Shown: in pieces, positions 16,414 through 28,591 of the stretch
How the letters are laid out: each line of letters begins with the position of its first letter
Position numbering within the stretch: position 1 is the first letter of the stretch
Origin: Lysobacterales bacterium 63-13
GTDB taxonomy: Bacteria; Pseudomonadota; Gammaproteobacteria; Xanthomonadales; Rhodanobacteraceae
DNA: 64,000 bases
Direction: 5' to 3'
NCBI GenBank assembly: GCA_001899855.1
Contig: MKWR01000028.1
Coordinates: 27,632-91,631 of the forward strand
Made by a program: the position numbers and the translations under genes
Notes under the pieces: model-generated
What the model saw: the letters and a program-made list of their open reading frames with translations, nothing else
Databases searched by the model: none
What the model was told of the DNA's origin: nothing

Positions 16414-17808
16414 ATGCTTCCCGTCGTCGCCCTGGTTGGTCGCCCCAACGTCGGCAAATCCACCCTGTTCAATGTACTGACGCGTTCGCGCGATGCCCTG
16501 GTCGCCGACATGCCCGGGGTCACGCGTGATCGCCACTATGGAATCTGCCGCTTGGGCGAGCGCCCGTTCGTGGTGGTCGATACCGGCGGGCTTGCCGATA
16601 CCGAGGAAGGGCTGGCCGGACTGACTGCGCGCCAGGTGGAACTGGCCATCGCCGAAGCGGACCTGGTCATCCTCGTGGTCGATGCCCGCGACGGCCTGCT
16701 GCCCACCGACCAGGCCATCCTCGAGCGCCTGCGGCGGACTTCAAAGCCCCTGCTGCTGGTGGTCAACAAGATTGATGGCCTCGATGAAACCATCGCGCTG
16801 GCGGATTTCGCCCGTCTTGGCGTGGCCAGGCCGCTGCCACTCTCGGCCTCGAACAACCACGGCACGCGTGATCTGCTCGAAGCCGTCGACGAGTTGCTGC
16901 CGGAAGGCCAGGCCGAGGAGATCAGTGGCGAGGATGAGGGCGGTGTGCGAGTCGCCATTGTCGGCCGCCCGAATGTCGGCAAATCGACCCTGGTCAATCG
17001 CCTGCTTGGCGAGGATCGCGTGATTGTTTCGGATGTGGCCGGAACCACGCGCGACTCGATCCGCATTCCGCTCGAGCGCGATGGCCGGAAATACACGTTG
17101 ATCGATACTGCCGGCGTCAGGCGTCGCGGGCGCATTGAGGACGCGGTCGAGAAATTCAGCGTCATCAAGACCCTGCAATCCATCGATGCGGCGAATGTCG
17201 TGGTCATCCTGCTCGATGCCAACGAGGGCGTCACCGACCAGGATGCCGGCTTGATCGGCCATGCGCTGGATGCCGGACGTGCCCTCGTGATCGCGGTCAA
17301 CAAGTGGGATGGACTGAAGAAGTACGATCGCGATCAATGCGAGAGTTCGCTGGCGCGCAAACTCGTCTTCGTCGAGTGGGCGCCGCGCGTGACGATTTCC
17401 GCCTTGCACGGCAGCGGCATTGGCGAACTGATGAAGCGCGTCAATCGCGTGCACGCGGCGGCCAACAAGAAACTGACGGCTGCCGATCTGACCCGCGCGC
17501 TGGAGGCGGCTTATGCGGCTTACCAGCCACCGCTGGTGCGCGGTCATGCACCGAAACTGCGCTATGCCCACCCCGGCGGCTCCAATCCGCCAACCGTGGT
17601 CATCCACGGCTCGCGCACGAAGCACCTGGCGGAGTCCTACCGGCGCTATCTCGAGAACTTCTTCCGCAAGCGCTACAAGCTGGAAGGGACGCCGATCCGC
17701 ATAGATTTCCGTGAAGGCGAGAATCCGTATGCGGGCAAGAAGAACGTTCTCACCGAGGGCCAGCTGAAGCGCCGTCAACGCATGATCCGCAACGCCAAGC
17801 GCGGCTAG
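16414..17808 (+). CDS. der: Ribosome-assembly GTPase Der (EngA)
   Basis: Essential GTPase with two tandem G domains, needed for 50S subunit maturation. 464 residues. G domain 1 has [13 protein letters not shown] and NKID. G domain 2, from about residue 185, has GRPNVGKST again, DTAGVRRRG and NKWD. The C-terminal KH-like domain ends [24 protein letters not shown]. Start ATG 16414 is unambiguous. It is the last gene of the ndk-to-der block. Confidence 0.97.
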   Translation: MLPVVALVGRPNVGKSTLFNVLTRSRDALVADMPGVTRDRHYGICRLGERPFVVVDTGGLADTEEGLAGLTARQVELAIAEADLVILVVDARDGLLPTDQAILERLRRTSKPLLLVVNKIDGLDETIALADFARLGVARPLPLSASNNHGTRDLLEAVDELLPEGQAEEISGEDEGGVRVAIVGRPNVGKSTLVNRLLGEDRVIVSDVAGTTRDSIRIPLERDGRKYTLIDTAGVRRRGRIEDAVEKFSVIKTLQSIDAANVVVILLDANEGVTDQDAGLIGHALDAGRALVIAVNKWDGLKKYDRDQCESSLARKLVFVEWAPRVTISALHGSGIGELMKRVNRVHAAANKKLTAADLTRALEAAYAAYQPPLVRGHAPKLRYAHPGGSNPPTVVIHGSRTKHLAESYRRYLENFFRKRYKLEGTPIRIDFREGENPYAGKKNVLTEGQLKRRQRMIRNAKRG

Positions 17809-17840
17809 CAAGCAGGGCGGGCAGCCGGCATCATGCGGCA

Positions 17841-18458
17841 ATGACGAGCGCAGCCGCAGCCGCCGGAGACATCACCATTGCCATACTTGCCGGCGGCGCG
17901 GCAAAGCGGCTTGGCGGTCGCGACAAGGGCCTGGTCTGCCTGCAGGAACGCCCGCTGATTGCCTGGACGCTCGAAGCACTGGATCTGGCAGCAGGGCAAC
18001 CGCACTTGATCGTTGCCAACCGCAACCTGGATGAGTACGCGCGCTTCGCGCCGACCATCGCCGATCACGATTCAGGTGCATTCGCCGGCCCGCTCGCTGG
18101 CATTGCCGCGGCGCTCGCTGCCTGCAGCACGGCGTGGCTGTATTCGCTGCCGGTTGATTGCGTCAGGCCGCGACCTGAAATCCTTGCCGCGCTTCGCCAG
18201 GCCGCACTGGGCCGTCCGGTCGATGTCCTTGTCGCCCATGATGGCCATCGCCGACAGCCATTGTTTGCCCTGTATCGCGCGGGCCTGGCAGCGGCCGCCG
18301 CGGCGGCGCTGGCGAGCGGAGCCGGCGTGACGCGCTGGCAGGATTCGCTCGACACCCGTGAAGTGGATCTTTCCGCATTGCCGGAAGACGCCTGGTTGAA
18401 CCTGAATACGCCCGAGGAGCTTGCCCTGATGAGCGAGCGGATGCAGCGAGATGACTGA
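17841..18458 (+). CDS. mobA: Molybdenum cofactor guanylyltransferase MobA
   Basis: Attaches GMP to molybdenum cofactor to make the bis-MGD form used by DMSO-reductase-family enzymes. 205 residues. The nucleotide-binding start is ITIAILAGGAAKRLGGRDKGLV, followed by the GPLAGI segment, SLPVDC metal-binding aspartate region, and LNLNTPEEL near the end. Start ATG 17841 is likely; no strong ribosome site is seen. Its last eight bases overlap moeA, forming a Moco operon mobA-moeA-thiF-like. Confidence 0.92.
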   Translation: MTSAAAAAGDITIAILAGGAAKRLGGRDKGLVCLQERPLIAWTLEALDLAAGQPHLIVANRNLDEYARFAPTIADHDSGAFAGPLAGIAAALAACSTAWLYSLPVDCVRPRPEILAALRQAALGRPVDVLVAHDGHRRQPLFALYRAGLAAAAAAALASGAGVTRWQDSLDTREVDLSALPEDAWLNLNTPEELALMSERMQRDD

Positions 18459-19710
18459 TTTTCCCACCCAGCTTTCAGTCGCGGCGGCGCGTGCGCATGT
18501 CGTTGAATTCTGCACACAACGCAAACCGGCCAGCGAAGTGGTGCCTTTGTCCGCCGCTGTGGGACGAATCCTCTGCGACGACGTCATTGCGGCCACTGAC
18601 TTGCCGCCCTTCGCGAACTCCGCAATGGATGGCTTCGCCCTGCATGGCGTGGCTTTGCCGGCTGCCGGCGAGCGGCGTTTTCGCATCATCGGCAGCCGCC
18701 TTGCCGGCGCTGCGGGTGGACTGTCGCCTGAAGTCGGCGAATGTGTGCGCATCACCACCGGAGCACCCATGCCGGCGGGTGCGGATACCGTCGTGATCAA
18801 GGAGCATGTCGTCGAGGAAGCGGGTTCGATCATCGTGCGCGCGGGCGAACGCAGCGGCGCGCACGTGCGCCCGGCTGGCGAGGACATTCGCGCAGGTGAG
18901 TGCGTCATGCGCCGCGGACAGAGCATCCGGGCGACCCGCATCGGCGCGCTGGCGGCCATGGGCCTGGCGCAGATCGCCGTGTTCGCCAGGCCAAGAGTCG
19001 GCATCCTGACCACGGGTGACGAACTGGTCCTGCCCGGCGCGCCTTGCGGTCCGGCGCAGATCCACAACAGCAATGGATTCAGCATTGCCGCCATGCTCGA
19101 CGCCGACAGTTGCGCGCCCGCTGCCGGCAGCGGTGCAGGTGCCAACCTGCCATTCCGCCATCTGCCTGATGATCGCGCGCTGATTCGTTCGGCATTGCTG
19201 GAAGCGGCCGCCCAGCTCGATGTGATCATCACCTCCGGCGGTGTCTCGGCTGGCGAGGCCGATCACTTGCCCGGGCTGATTGCCGAGCTTGGCCGGATTC
19301 ATTTCTGGAAAGTGCGCATGCGTCCCGGCATGCCGGTCCTGTTTGGCGAAATCGGCAAAGCCATGGTGTTCTGCCTGCCCGGAAATCCGGTGTCTACGAT
19401 CGCCACCTACCTGTGCCTGGTACGCCCGGCGCTGGCCGCGCTGCAGGCGGCCGAGGAGATCGATCCACCACTGCGGCATGCACGCCTGACCACAGCCATC
19501 GACAAGCGCCACGATCGAACCGAGTTCCTGCGTGCGGCGTGCACGGTGGGCGAGGATGGCACGCTCTGGGTCACACCCATGCAGGCGCAGGGTTCGGCCA
19601 TGCTGCGCGGAATGATCGACGCCAGCGTGCTGATCATTGTCGCCGAGGATTGTCGGCACATCGAGGCAGGCGATCCGGTGCAGATCCTGCTGCTGCCTGG
19701 CGTATCCTGA
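18451..19710 (+). CDS. moeA: Molybdopterin molybdenumtransferase MoeA
   Basis: Inserts molybdate into adenylylated molybdopterin. 419 residues. It has the N-terminal substrate region (LPPFANSAMDGFAL), the ITTGAPMPAGADTVV motif, and the MPT-binding MogA-like domain (VGILTTGDELVLPG, IITSGGVSAGEAD, FCLPGNPVSTI). A C-terminal beta domain ends the protein. It overlaps mobA by eight bases and is followed directly by the E1-like gene. No molybdoenzyme gene is in this window. Confidence 0.95.
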   Translation: MTDFPTQLSVAAARAHVVEFCTQRKPASEVVPLSAAVGRILCDDVIAATDLPPFANSAMDGFALHGVALPAAGERRFRIIGSRLAGAAGGLSPEVGECVRITTGAPMPAGADTVVIKEHVVEEAGSIIVRAGERSGAHVRPAGEDIRAGECVMRRGQSIRATRIGALAAMGLAQIAVFARPRVGILTTGDELVLPGAPCGPAQIHNSNGFSIAAMLDADSCAPAAGSGAGANLPFRHLPDDRALIRSALLEAAAQLDVIITSGGVSAGEADHLPGLIAELGRIHFWKVRMRPGMPVLFGEIGKAMVFCLPGNPVSTIATYLCLVRPALAALQAAEEIDPPLRHARLTTAIDKRHDRTEFLRAACTVGEDGTLWVTPMQAQGSAMLRGMIDASVLIIVAEDCRHIEAGDPVQILLLPGVS

Positions 19711-19716
19711 GTGGAG

Positions 19717-20877
19717 ATGAACACGAACAAGGCCATGGCAGAGGGTGCCGGAGAAATCGAGATCGAGCCGGCGCAGGCCTGGTCGCGGCTGCGGGCGCGG
19801 GCCTTGCTGGTCGATGTGCGTGAGGACGACGAGCGCGCCGGCGGCATGCCGGATCGCGCAATCGGCTTGCCCTGCGCGCGGATTGCCGAGCTGGTCGAGC
19901 TGCTGGCTGCGGAGCGATCGCGCCAAGTCATGTTGATCTGTGCCAGCGGCCAACGCTCCCTGCGCGCCAGGGAGCAACTGATCGGACTTGGTCTGGCCAA
20001 TGTGGTTTCGATTCGCGGCGGCTTCCAGCAATGGCAAGCACAAGGCCTGCCGGTCGCGGCGGGATCCCTGGATGCCGATGCGGCGGATCGATATTCCCGC
20101 CATCTGCTCCTGCCCGAGGTTGGTGTCGCCGGCCAGGCGCGATTGGCGCGGGCACGCATCGCACTGGTCGGTGCCGGGGGCCTGGGTTCGCCCGTTGCGC
20201 TCTATCTCGCCGCCGCCGGCATCGGCACCTTGACCTTGATCGACAACGACAAGGTCGAGCGCTCGAACCTGCAGCGCCAGGTCGTGCATGTCGACGAGCG
20301 AATCGGCATGGCCAAGACCGAATCGGCGCGGATCGGCCTCAGCGCATTGAATCCGACCATCCGCATTGATACGCACGAGACGCGGATTGTTGCCGCCAAC
20401 GTCGAATCCCTGCTGCAAGGGCACGATCTGGTCATCGACGGTGCGGACAACTTTCCGACCCGTTACCTGCTCGACGCCGCAAGCCGACGCCTGCGCATGC
20501 CCATGGTCTATGGCGCCGTGCACCGCTTCACCGGGCAGGTCAGCGTATTCGATCCACGGAACACCGACTCGCCGTGTTATCGCTGCTTGTTCCCGCAGCC
20601 GCCATCGGCTGCCGAGGCACCGAATTGCAGCGAGGCAGGCGTGCTCGGCGTGTTGCCGGGGATCATCGGGATGTTGCAGGCAAACGAGGCGATCAAGCTC
20701 GTGCTGGGGCAGGGGCGCACACTGACCGGCCGCCTGCTGTGCTTCGATGCCCTGGATGCGTCGTTTCGCGAGCTGTCGCTGGCACGTGATCCGGCCTGCC
20801 CGGGTTGCGGCGATGATGCCGCCTTTGCCGGCTACGACGACATTGCCGATTTCTGCGCCGCGCAACCCCAGGCTTGA
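19717..20877 (+). CDS. moeB: Rhodanese-ThiF/MoeB fusion (molybdopterin synthase adenylyltransferase)
   Basis: E1-like enzyme that adenylates the C-terminus of a ubiquitin-like sulfur carrier (MoaD or ThiS). The first 115 residues form a rhodanese domain (ARALLVDVREDDE) with a cysteine in the active loop CASGQRS. The ThiF/MoeB domain starts near residue 120 (DRYSRHLLLPEVGVAGQARL). It has GAGGLGS, a candidate E1 cysteine (NCSEAGVLG) and zinc pairs CYRC and CPGC. Eukaryotic MOCS3 carries its rhodanese at the C-terminus; here it is N-terminal. The fusion could both activate and sulfurate the carrier. Start ATG 19717 is tentative: GTG 19711 and ATG 19735 are alternatives and none has a well-spaced ribosome site. 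Confidence 0.85.
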   Translation: MNTNKAMAEGAGEIEIEPAQAWSRLRARALLVDVREDDERAGGMPDRAIGLPCARIAELVELLAAERSRQVMLICASGQRSLRAREQLIGLGLANVVSIRGGFQQWQAQGLPVAAGSLDADAADRYSRHLLLPEVGVAGQARLARARIALVGAGGLGSPVALYLAAAGIGTLTLIDNDKVERSNLQRQVVHVDERIGMAKTESARIGLSALNPTIRIDTHETRIVAANVESLLQGHDLVIDGADNFPTRYLLDAASRRLRMPMVYGAVHRFTGQVSVFDPRNTDSPCYRCLFPQPPSAAEAPNCSEAGVLGVLPGIIGMLQANEAIKLVLGQGRTLTGRLLCFDALDASFRELSLARDPACPGCGDDAAFAGYDDIADFCAAQPQA

Positions 20878-24127
<3,250 letters not shown>

Positions 24128-24193
24128 TGGCGAACAGGTAATTCGCCAGCGTTGGCGAACCAGGGCGGCCGGCAAGACCGGCCGCCCTTTTTT
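24128..24193 (+). terminator. Double hairpin and intrinsic terminator of the protease gene
   Basis: A 7-bp hairpin (TGGCGAA/TTCGCCA, 24128-24148) is followed by a perfect 10-bp stem, GGGCGGCCGG/CCGGCCGCCC with loop CAAGA (24163-24187). Six T residues follow (24188-24193). This is a textbook rho-independent terminator. The repeat array starts at the very next base. Confidence 0.9.
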
Positions 24194-24590
24194 ATGGCCA
24201 TGGATGGCCTGTATGCCTGCAACGCAGGACGACTGCACGGATGCAGGAGGTACGCATCCATGGATGGATGCGGTAGAACGGCGTCGGGAACAGCCGTCGA
24301 GAGCAACGCAGGAGCAGTTGCCGAGCAGTTGCATGCCTTGCCATGGATGGCCTGTATGCCTGTAAGTCAGGAGGCAGTTGCAGGCGATGCCATGGATGGC
24401 CTGTATGCCTGCAACGCAGGACGACTGCACGGAGGCAGGAGGTACGCATCCATGGATGGATGCGGTAGAACGGCGTCGGGAACAGCCGTCGAGAGCAACG
24501 CAGGAGCAGTTGCCGAGCAGTCGCAGGCGATGCCATGGTTGGCGTGAATGGCATGAATGCCGACAACGCAGAAGCCGCGTCAGGCCAACG
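24194..24590 (+). repeat. Structured repeat array, copy 1 (GCCATGGATGGCCTGTATGCC family)
   Basis: At least three units start with the conserved block GCCATGGATGGCCTGTATGCC (24197, 24340, 24389); a fourth, diverged unit starts near 24532. Long units 24197-24328 and 24389-24520 are a direct duplication with period 192 and one mismatch seen. Each long unit contains GCAAC-GCAGGAGCA-GTTGC (24303-24321 and 24495-24513), a GCATCC/GGATGC palindrome and an ACGGC/GCCGT stem after GTAGA. The short unit has the stem GCCTGTAA/TTGCAGGC (24358-24385). Outer arms GCCTGCAAC pair with 8/9 matches across each long unit. The array lies between convergent genes and abuts the protease T-tract. Open frames across it look fortuitous. 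Confidence 0.85.
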
Positions 24591-24650
24591 GCTGCAAGCG
24601 AGAACACCATCGCTCCGCTGCCTCCAGCGGGCGATGGCCTCAGGCAATGA

Positions 24651-25964
24651 TCAGGATTGGCGCGTGGCCGAGGGCTTGCCGCCACGCCAGCTGCGGCGTT
24701 GCTTGTTGGCGGCGGCATGTTCGTGCTCGCCATTGCCACGCGGCTGTTGCGCATGCGGGCGACGCGCGTGCTGCGGACGGCCCTGCTGGGGACGAGCCCC
24801 GGCACCGGGACCATCCAGGCGCAGCGGTTGCGAAGGCTCGAAACCCTCGACGTTCTCGATCGCGATGTCCTGCTTCAGCAACTTGCGGATATCACGCAGC
24901 AGTCCTTCTTCCGCGCGACTCACCAGTGAAATGGCCAGGCCTTCGGCGCCCGCACGCCCGGTGCGCCCAATCCGGTGCACATAGTCCTCGGCGACCATCG
25001 GCAGATCGAAATTGATCACCATGGGCAACTGGTCGATGTCGAGGCCGCGTGCGGCAATGTCAGTGGCAACGAGCACGTTGATGCGGCCGCTCTTGAAATC
25101 GGCGAGGGCGCGAGTGCGCTGGTTCTGGCTCTTGTTGCCGTGGATTGCCGCGGCGCGCAGACCCGCCTTCTCGAGCTGCTTGGTCAGCTTGTCGCAACCG
25201 TGCTTGGTGCGACCGAACACCAGGGTCTGGCTGCCGTCGAGATTGAGCAGGTGCAGGAGCAGGTCGCGCTTGGCTTCCATGTTGACCGGATGCACGCGAT
25301 GGGTGACGGTCGCCGCGACACTGTTTGGCTTGGCAATCTGGATTTCCTGCGGCGAGCGCATGAACTGGTTGGCCAGGGCCTTGATCTCGCTGGAGAACGT
25401 GGCCGAGAACAACAGGGTCTGGCGCTGGCTTGGCAAGGCGCTGAGCACGCGCTTCATGGCCGGCAGGAAACCCATGTCGAGCATGCGATCGGCCTCGTCG
25501 AGGATCAGCACCTCGATGTCCGACAGATCCACCGTGCGCCGTTGCATGTGATCGAGCAGGCGTCCGGGCGTGGCGACGATGATGTCGACGCCACGACGCA
25601 GCGCATCGATCTGCGGGCCCATGCCGACGCCGCCAAATATCGTCGCTGATTTCACGCCGATATGCTTGCTGTAGCCACGCACGCTTTCTTGCACCTGGGC
25701 GGCAAGTTCGCGCGTGGGGGTAAGGATGAGCGCGCGCGGGCGCCGGGCGAGCGGCATGCGCTTGCCATCCGGATAGAGGCGCTCAAGCAGGGGCAGGGCG
25801 AAGGCGGCGGTCTTGCCGGTGCCGGTCTGCGCGCCTGCCATGAGATCCTGGCCGGCCAGGACCACGGGAATGGCGGCGGACTGTACGGGTGTGGGTTCCT
25901 TGTAGCCTTGTTCTTCAAGCGCGCGCAGCAGTGCTGGCGACAGCCCGAGGGTGTCGAAACTCAT
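24651..25964 (-). CDS. rhlE: DEAD-box RNA helicase, RhlE-like
   Basis: ATP-dependent RNA helicase, probably in RNA decay or ribosome assembly. About 437 residues. Q-motif region is [28 protein letters not shown]. Then come Walker [15 protein letters not shown], the DEAD motif ([10 protein letters not shown]), SAT (LFSATFS), and the C-terminal domain with [11 protein letters not shown] and [11 protein letters not shown] basic, low-complexity tail (about residues 380-437) ends [10 protein letters not shown], as in RhlE. ATG 25964 starts at the Q motif. The stop lies at the edge of the repeat region. A CCGCTG/CAGCGG hairpin (24615-24630) follows without a T-tract. Confidence 0.93.
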   Translation of the reverse strand: MSFDTLGLSPALLRALEEQGYKEPTPVQSAAIPVVLAGQDLMAGAQTGTGKTAAFALPLLERLYPDGKRMPLARRPRALILTPTRELAAQVQESVRGYSKHIGVKSATIFGGVGMGPQIDALRRGVDIIVATPGRLLDHMQRRTVDLSDIEVLILDEADRMLDMGFLPAMKRVLSALPSQRQTLLFSATFSSEIKALANQFMRSPQEIQIAKPNSVAATVTHRVHPVNMEAKRDLLLHLLNLDGSQTLVFGRTKHGCDKLTKQLEKAGLRAAAIHGNKSQNQRTRALADFKSGRINVLVATDIAARGLDIDQLPMVINFDLPMVAEDYVHRIGRTGRAGAEGLAISLVSRAEEGLLRDIRKLLKQDIAIENVEGFEPSQPLRLDGPGAGARPQQGRPQHARRPHAQQPRGNGEHEHAAANKQRRSWRGGKPSATRQS

Positions 25965-26273
25965 GGTGAGACTCCTGATGGATAACCCGGAGCGTCCCTG
26001 ATGAACCGCGCTGCAGGCATGAAATTTTCGGACGCCGGTCAACGAGACGGGCATTCCGGTTTCGGGCGTCGGGACCACGAGCGGTGAGGATCCGGCCGTG
26101 CCGTTGGACGGGCAGGGACTCGAATGACCGGAAGGGAAACGGGGGTCAACGCGACTTAACCCGGCAATCTTACAGGCTTTTCGGGAAATCAGCCAGCGCA
26201 CGATGCAGCGTCCTTCCGGATCGTGGCTTGTGGGCTATGCCGCGTGTTGCAGATCGGGCTATTGTCTGCGGCC
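25965..26273. other. 309-bp divergent intergenic region
   Basis: Lies between the divergently transcribed helicase and the DUF1232 gene. No gene or clear operator is seen. Many DEAD-box helicase genes have long structured leaders, and GACGCC/GGCGTC segments here (about 26032-26074) could pair, but I cannot show this is significant. A TATTGT hexamer at 26260-26265 is a possible -10 for the plus-strand gene, nine bases before its ATG. Confidence 0.35.
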
Positions 26274-26804
26274 ATGCGCATCACATTCGAACTGGAGTCT
26301 GCCGATCTCGAACGCTTTCAAAGTGCGTTCGCACGTGCGCGCCAACTGGCTGCGCATGCGGAGGAGGTCGACATCCTGGATGCGGCGAAACAGGCGCTTG
26401 ATGCGATCTGCATTGACCGGGTTCCTGCCTACGTGCGCAAGCGGTTGGTCCACGTGCAGCGCCTTGTGGTGCTGCTCGAGGACGAGGAGTGGAACCTGCC
26501 GGGGCCGGAACGCGGCGAAGCGCTGGCAGCCCTGGTCTATTTTGGTGATCCGGATGATCTCGTTCCCGATCATCTGGAAGTCATTGGCCTGATCGACGAT
26601 GCCATCATGCTCGAGCTCATCGCGCGGCGGATGCGCCATGTCCTCGAGGCCTATCAGCAGTTCTGCCGCTTCCGCAATGCGCTTGGGTCGACGCAGTGCG
26701 TCAATGCGGAGCGACTGGCGAGGGCGCACAAGCTGGCGCAACAGCGCCTGCAACTGGTCGAGGAGCTGAAAGCCCGGCGTGCACGGGTCGTGCAACCGGC
26801 TTGA
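26274..26804 (+). CDS. YkvA-like DUF1232 protein
   Basis: About 176 residues with no signal peptide. The middle contains the DUF1232 signature (YFGDPDDLVPDHLEVIGLIDDAIMLELIARRM), seen in YkvA-type proteins of unknown role. It is flanked by charged helices that may form a coiled coil at the C-terminus (ARAHKLAQQRLQLVEELKARRARV). The predicted start MRITFELESADLE has no ribosome site, and a -10-like TATTGT lies nine bases upstream, so the message may be leaderless. The function is not known. Confidence 0.7.
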   Translation: MRITFELESADLERFQSAFARARQLAAHAEEVDILDAAKQALDAICIDRVPAYVRKRLVHVQRLVVLLEDEEWNLPGPERGEALAALVYFGDPDDLVPDHLEVIGLIDDAIMLELIARRMRHVLEAYQQFCRFRNALGSTQCVNAERLARAHKLAQQRLQLVEELKARRARVVQPA

Positions 26805-26879
26805 GGGGCGCTGCGCGATGCGCGCATTGCTGGTAGTCTCGCGCGCCTTCACAACCGCACGATGAAGCCGGAGCAGAGC

Positions 26880-27368
26880 ATGCAGGTCGCCAAAGATACC
26901 GTTGTTTCGATGCACTACATCCTCACCGACGCTGGCGGGCTGGAAATCGAATCCTCACGCAGCTCGGGGCAACCGATCGAGGCATTGATCGGTCACGGCG
27001 GCATCATCCCGGGCCTGGAAAAAGCATTGATCGATCGGCTTGCCGGTGATCGTGTCGAAGTCGATGTGCCGCCGGATGAAGGTTATGGTGCACGCACCGA
27101 GGGACAGACCCAGCGCGTGCCGAAGAAATATTTTCGCGACCCCACGCGCCTCAAGCCGGGCATGCTCACCGCGCTGGCCATGAAGGAAGGCGGTCAACGC
27201 ATGGTCACCGTCATCAAGGTGGGATCAAGCGTTGTCGATGTCGACCTCAATCATCCGCTGGCCGGAAAGACCCTGCATTTCGACGTGGAAATCCTCGCCG
27301 TGCGTGCGGCGAGCGCGGAGGAGATTGCGCACAAGCACGTGCACGGCACGGGTGGCGTGGAGCACTGA
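26880..27368 (+). CDS. FKBP-type peptidyl-prolyl isomerase, SlyD-like
   Basis: Peptidyl-prolyl cis-trans isomerase and chaperone, cytoplasmic. About 162 residues. FKBP core pieces are VSMHYILTDAGG, LIGHGGIIPGLEKAL and VDVPPDEGYG. An insert-in-flap region follows (QRVPKKYFRDPTRLKPGM), with a terminal HPLAGKTLHFDVEILAVRAAS as in SlyD. It lacks the long metal-binding His/Cys tail of E. coli SlyD, having only a short HKHVHGTGGVEH end. ATG 26880 is favoured by GGAG eight bases upstream; ATG 26862 is the alternative. Confidence 0.9.
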   Translation: MQVAKDTVVSMHYILTDAGGLEIESSRSSGQPIEALIGHGGIIPGLEKALIDRLAGDRVEVDVPPDEGYGARTEGQTQRVPKKYFRDPTRLKPGMLTALAMKEGGQRMVTVIKVGSSVVDVDLNHPLAGKTLHFDVEILAVRAASAEEIAHKHVHGTGGVEH

Positions 27369-27398
27369 TCCGCTGCCGGCGTGCCACGGCGCGCGCGA

Positions 27399-27896
27399 TC
27401 AATTGATGATGCGCTTGCCCGTGCGAAACGTGTCTTTCCAGCCCGGCGCATCAAGCCGGTCGAGGCGCACGGTTCCGCCGCTGTTTGGCGCATGCACGAA
27501 CCGGCCGTCGCCGACATAGATGCCGACGTGGCTGATGCGCCGACTCGCCGCAAAGAGGACGAGATCGCCACTTTGCAGGCGCTGCAAGGGAACCTCACGG
27601 CCATGCAGGTCGCCGATGTCCGAAGTCGTGCGCGGCAGGGCGATACCGGCGGCATCGCGGAACACATAACCGACCAGACCACTGCAATCGAAACCGGATT
27701 CCGGCGTGTTGCCGCCATATCGGTACGGCGTGCCGACCAGGGACATGGCGCGGAAGAGGACCGCATTGGCGACATCGGTCGTGGCCGAAGGACGCGATCG
27801 ATCAAGCTCGGTTTGCGTGGCCGGCGACCGCGGTGGGGTCCTGCCACAGGCGCAGAGGACAAGCGGCACGAGGATGACGAGGCGCAGAAAGCACAT
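27399..27896 (-). CDS. NlpC/P60 cell-wall peptidase lipoprotein
   Basis: About 165 residues. Short signal peptide with a lipobox-like LCAC (MCFLRLVILVPLVLCACG), so probably membrane anchored. The NlpC/P60 domain shows the catalytic cysteine in GFDCSGLVGYVF and a histidine in RISHVGIYVGDGRFVHAP. Such enzymes cut peptidoglycan peptide stems. It lies downstream of a terminator (27940-27982) closing the preceding minus-strand gene, so it probably has its own promoter between them. The short length is normal for single-domain members (Spr/NlpC-like). Confidence 0.88.
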   Translation of the reverse strand: MCFLRLVILVPLVLCACGRTPPRSPATQTELDRSRPSATTDVANAVLFRAMSLVGTPYRYGGNTPESGFDCSGLVGYVFRDAAGIALPRTTSDIGDLHGREVPLQRLQSGDLVLFAASRRISHVGIYVGDGRFVHAPNSGGTVRLDRLDAPGWKDTFRTGKRIIN

Positions 27897-27939
27897 CGCC
27901 CGACCTTGGATCAGGCCGGGCGATGTGTCAATCGGGAAG

Positions 27940-27982
27940 AAAAAAAGACGCCACACGCGGATTCGGAAACGGGCGGCGTCTT
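27940..27982 (-). terminator. Intrinsic terminator of the 103-residue protein gene
   Basis: Read on the minus strand, AAGACGCC pairs with GGCGTCTT around a 22-base loop, followed by a run of seven T. It begins eight bases after the stop codon of the upstream minus-strand gene. Confidence 0.75.
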
Positions 27983-27989
27983 CAAAAAA

Positions 27990-28301
27990 TCATGCAGCGC
28001 TGGCGCAAAGCTTGAGTTGGGGACGGGCCGCGACGGGTGCCTCGAAGTGGACATCCTCGCCGACCAGGGCCTCGTGCAGGGTCTGCACGGCTTCCTCGAA
28101 CTTCTGCAGGCGCTCGTGGGACGCGGCAGCGACGTTTTCCGGAACCTGGCCGGCATCCAGCAGGCCACGCAGCATCTGCCGGTGTTGTTCGCTGAATTCG
28201 GGGTCGAGCAAGGCCTCATCGAGTGCGCAGATCACGGCGGCCAGCCATCCGGAGGTCGGTGAGCGCAGCGCCAGCAGCATTTCATTGGAAGAAGCATTCA
28301 T
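27990..28301 (-). CDS. Small uncharacterised protein
   Basis: 103 residues, no signal peptide or membrane segment. The sequence is helical and acidic (GWLAAVICALDEALLDPEFSEQHRQMLRGLLDAG, then ERLQKFEEAVQTLHEALVGED). I do not recognise a family. ATG 28301 is well supported by GGGAG a few bases upstream. It has its own terminator, so it is probably a single-gene transcript. Confidence 0.6.
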   Translation of the reverse strand: MNASSNEMLLALRSPTSGWLAAVICALDEALLDPEFSEQHRQMLRGLLDAGQVPENVAAASHERLQKFEEAVQTLHEALVGEDVHFEAPVAARPQLKLCASAA

Positions 28302-28578
28302 TGGAATCTCCCGAGAAGTTTCGGAACCGCAATGGAATATGCAGGCTCCGTGCCAAGTGAAGCCGGGCATTCCCGGTTCCCTGCAAATCTGACGCGCGCT
28401 GGCTGATCAGCCCCTGCGGCGCGGTGGATGCGGCAGGCCGGGCTGCCGGGGCCAGGCTCCGCTTTCGTCACTTGCTGACAAACCATGACGTTTCGCCGCA
28501 AGCCGTGGACGAGCAGGGCATTGCCCTGGCAAGGCCTGGCGGCCCCCGGCATGCCTGCCGCGATCGCGGCGAACTCGG

Positions 28579-28584
28579 TAGAAT
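28579..28584 (+). promoter_or_regulatory. Possible -10 box giving a leaderless dadA-like mRNA
   Basis: TAGAAT ends seven bases before the ATG at 28592, which would put the transcription start on the start codon. The same hexamer precedes ndk. No Shine-Dalgarno sequence is visible, supporting a leaderless message. The -35 is poor. Confidence 0.3.
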
Positions 28585-28591
28585 CACGGGC

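Noticed and set aside
24152..24547. A 131-codon open frame across the repeat array with a duplicated MDGLYACNAG-like peptide
   Set aside because: It stays open only because the duplication offset of 192 is divisible by three. The related array at 63.9 kb has a 49-bp period that breaks any frame, and conservation follows stems rather than codons.
24194..24590. Hairpin-rich repeats as a retron or other reverse-transcriptase element
   Set aside because: No reverse transcriptase gene is nearby; the flanking genes are a protease and a helicase.
24615..24630. CCGCTG/CAGCGG hairpin as a terminator for the DEAD-box gene
   Set aside because: The stem is short and no T-run follows on the minus strand.
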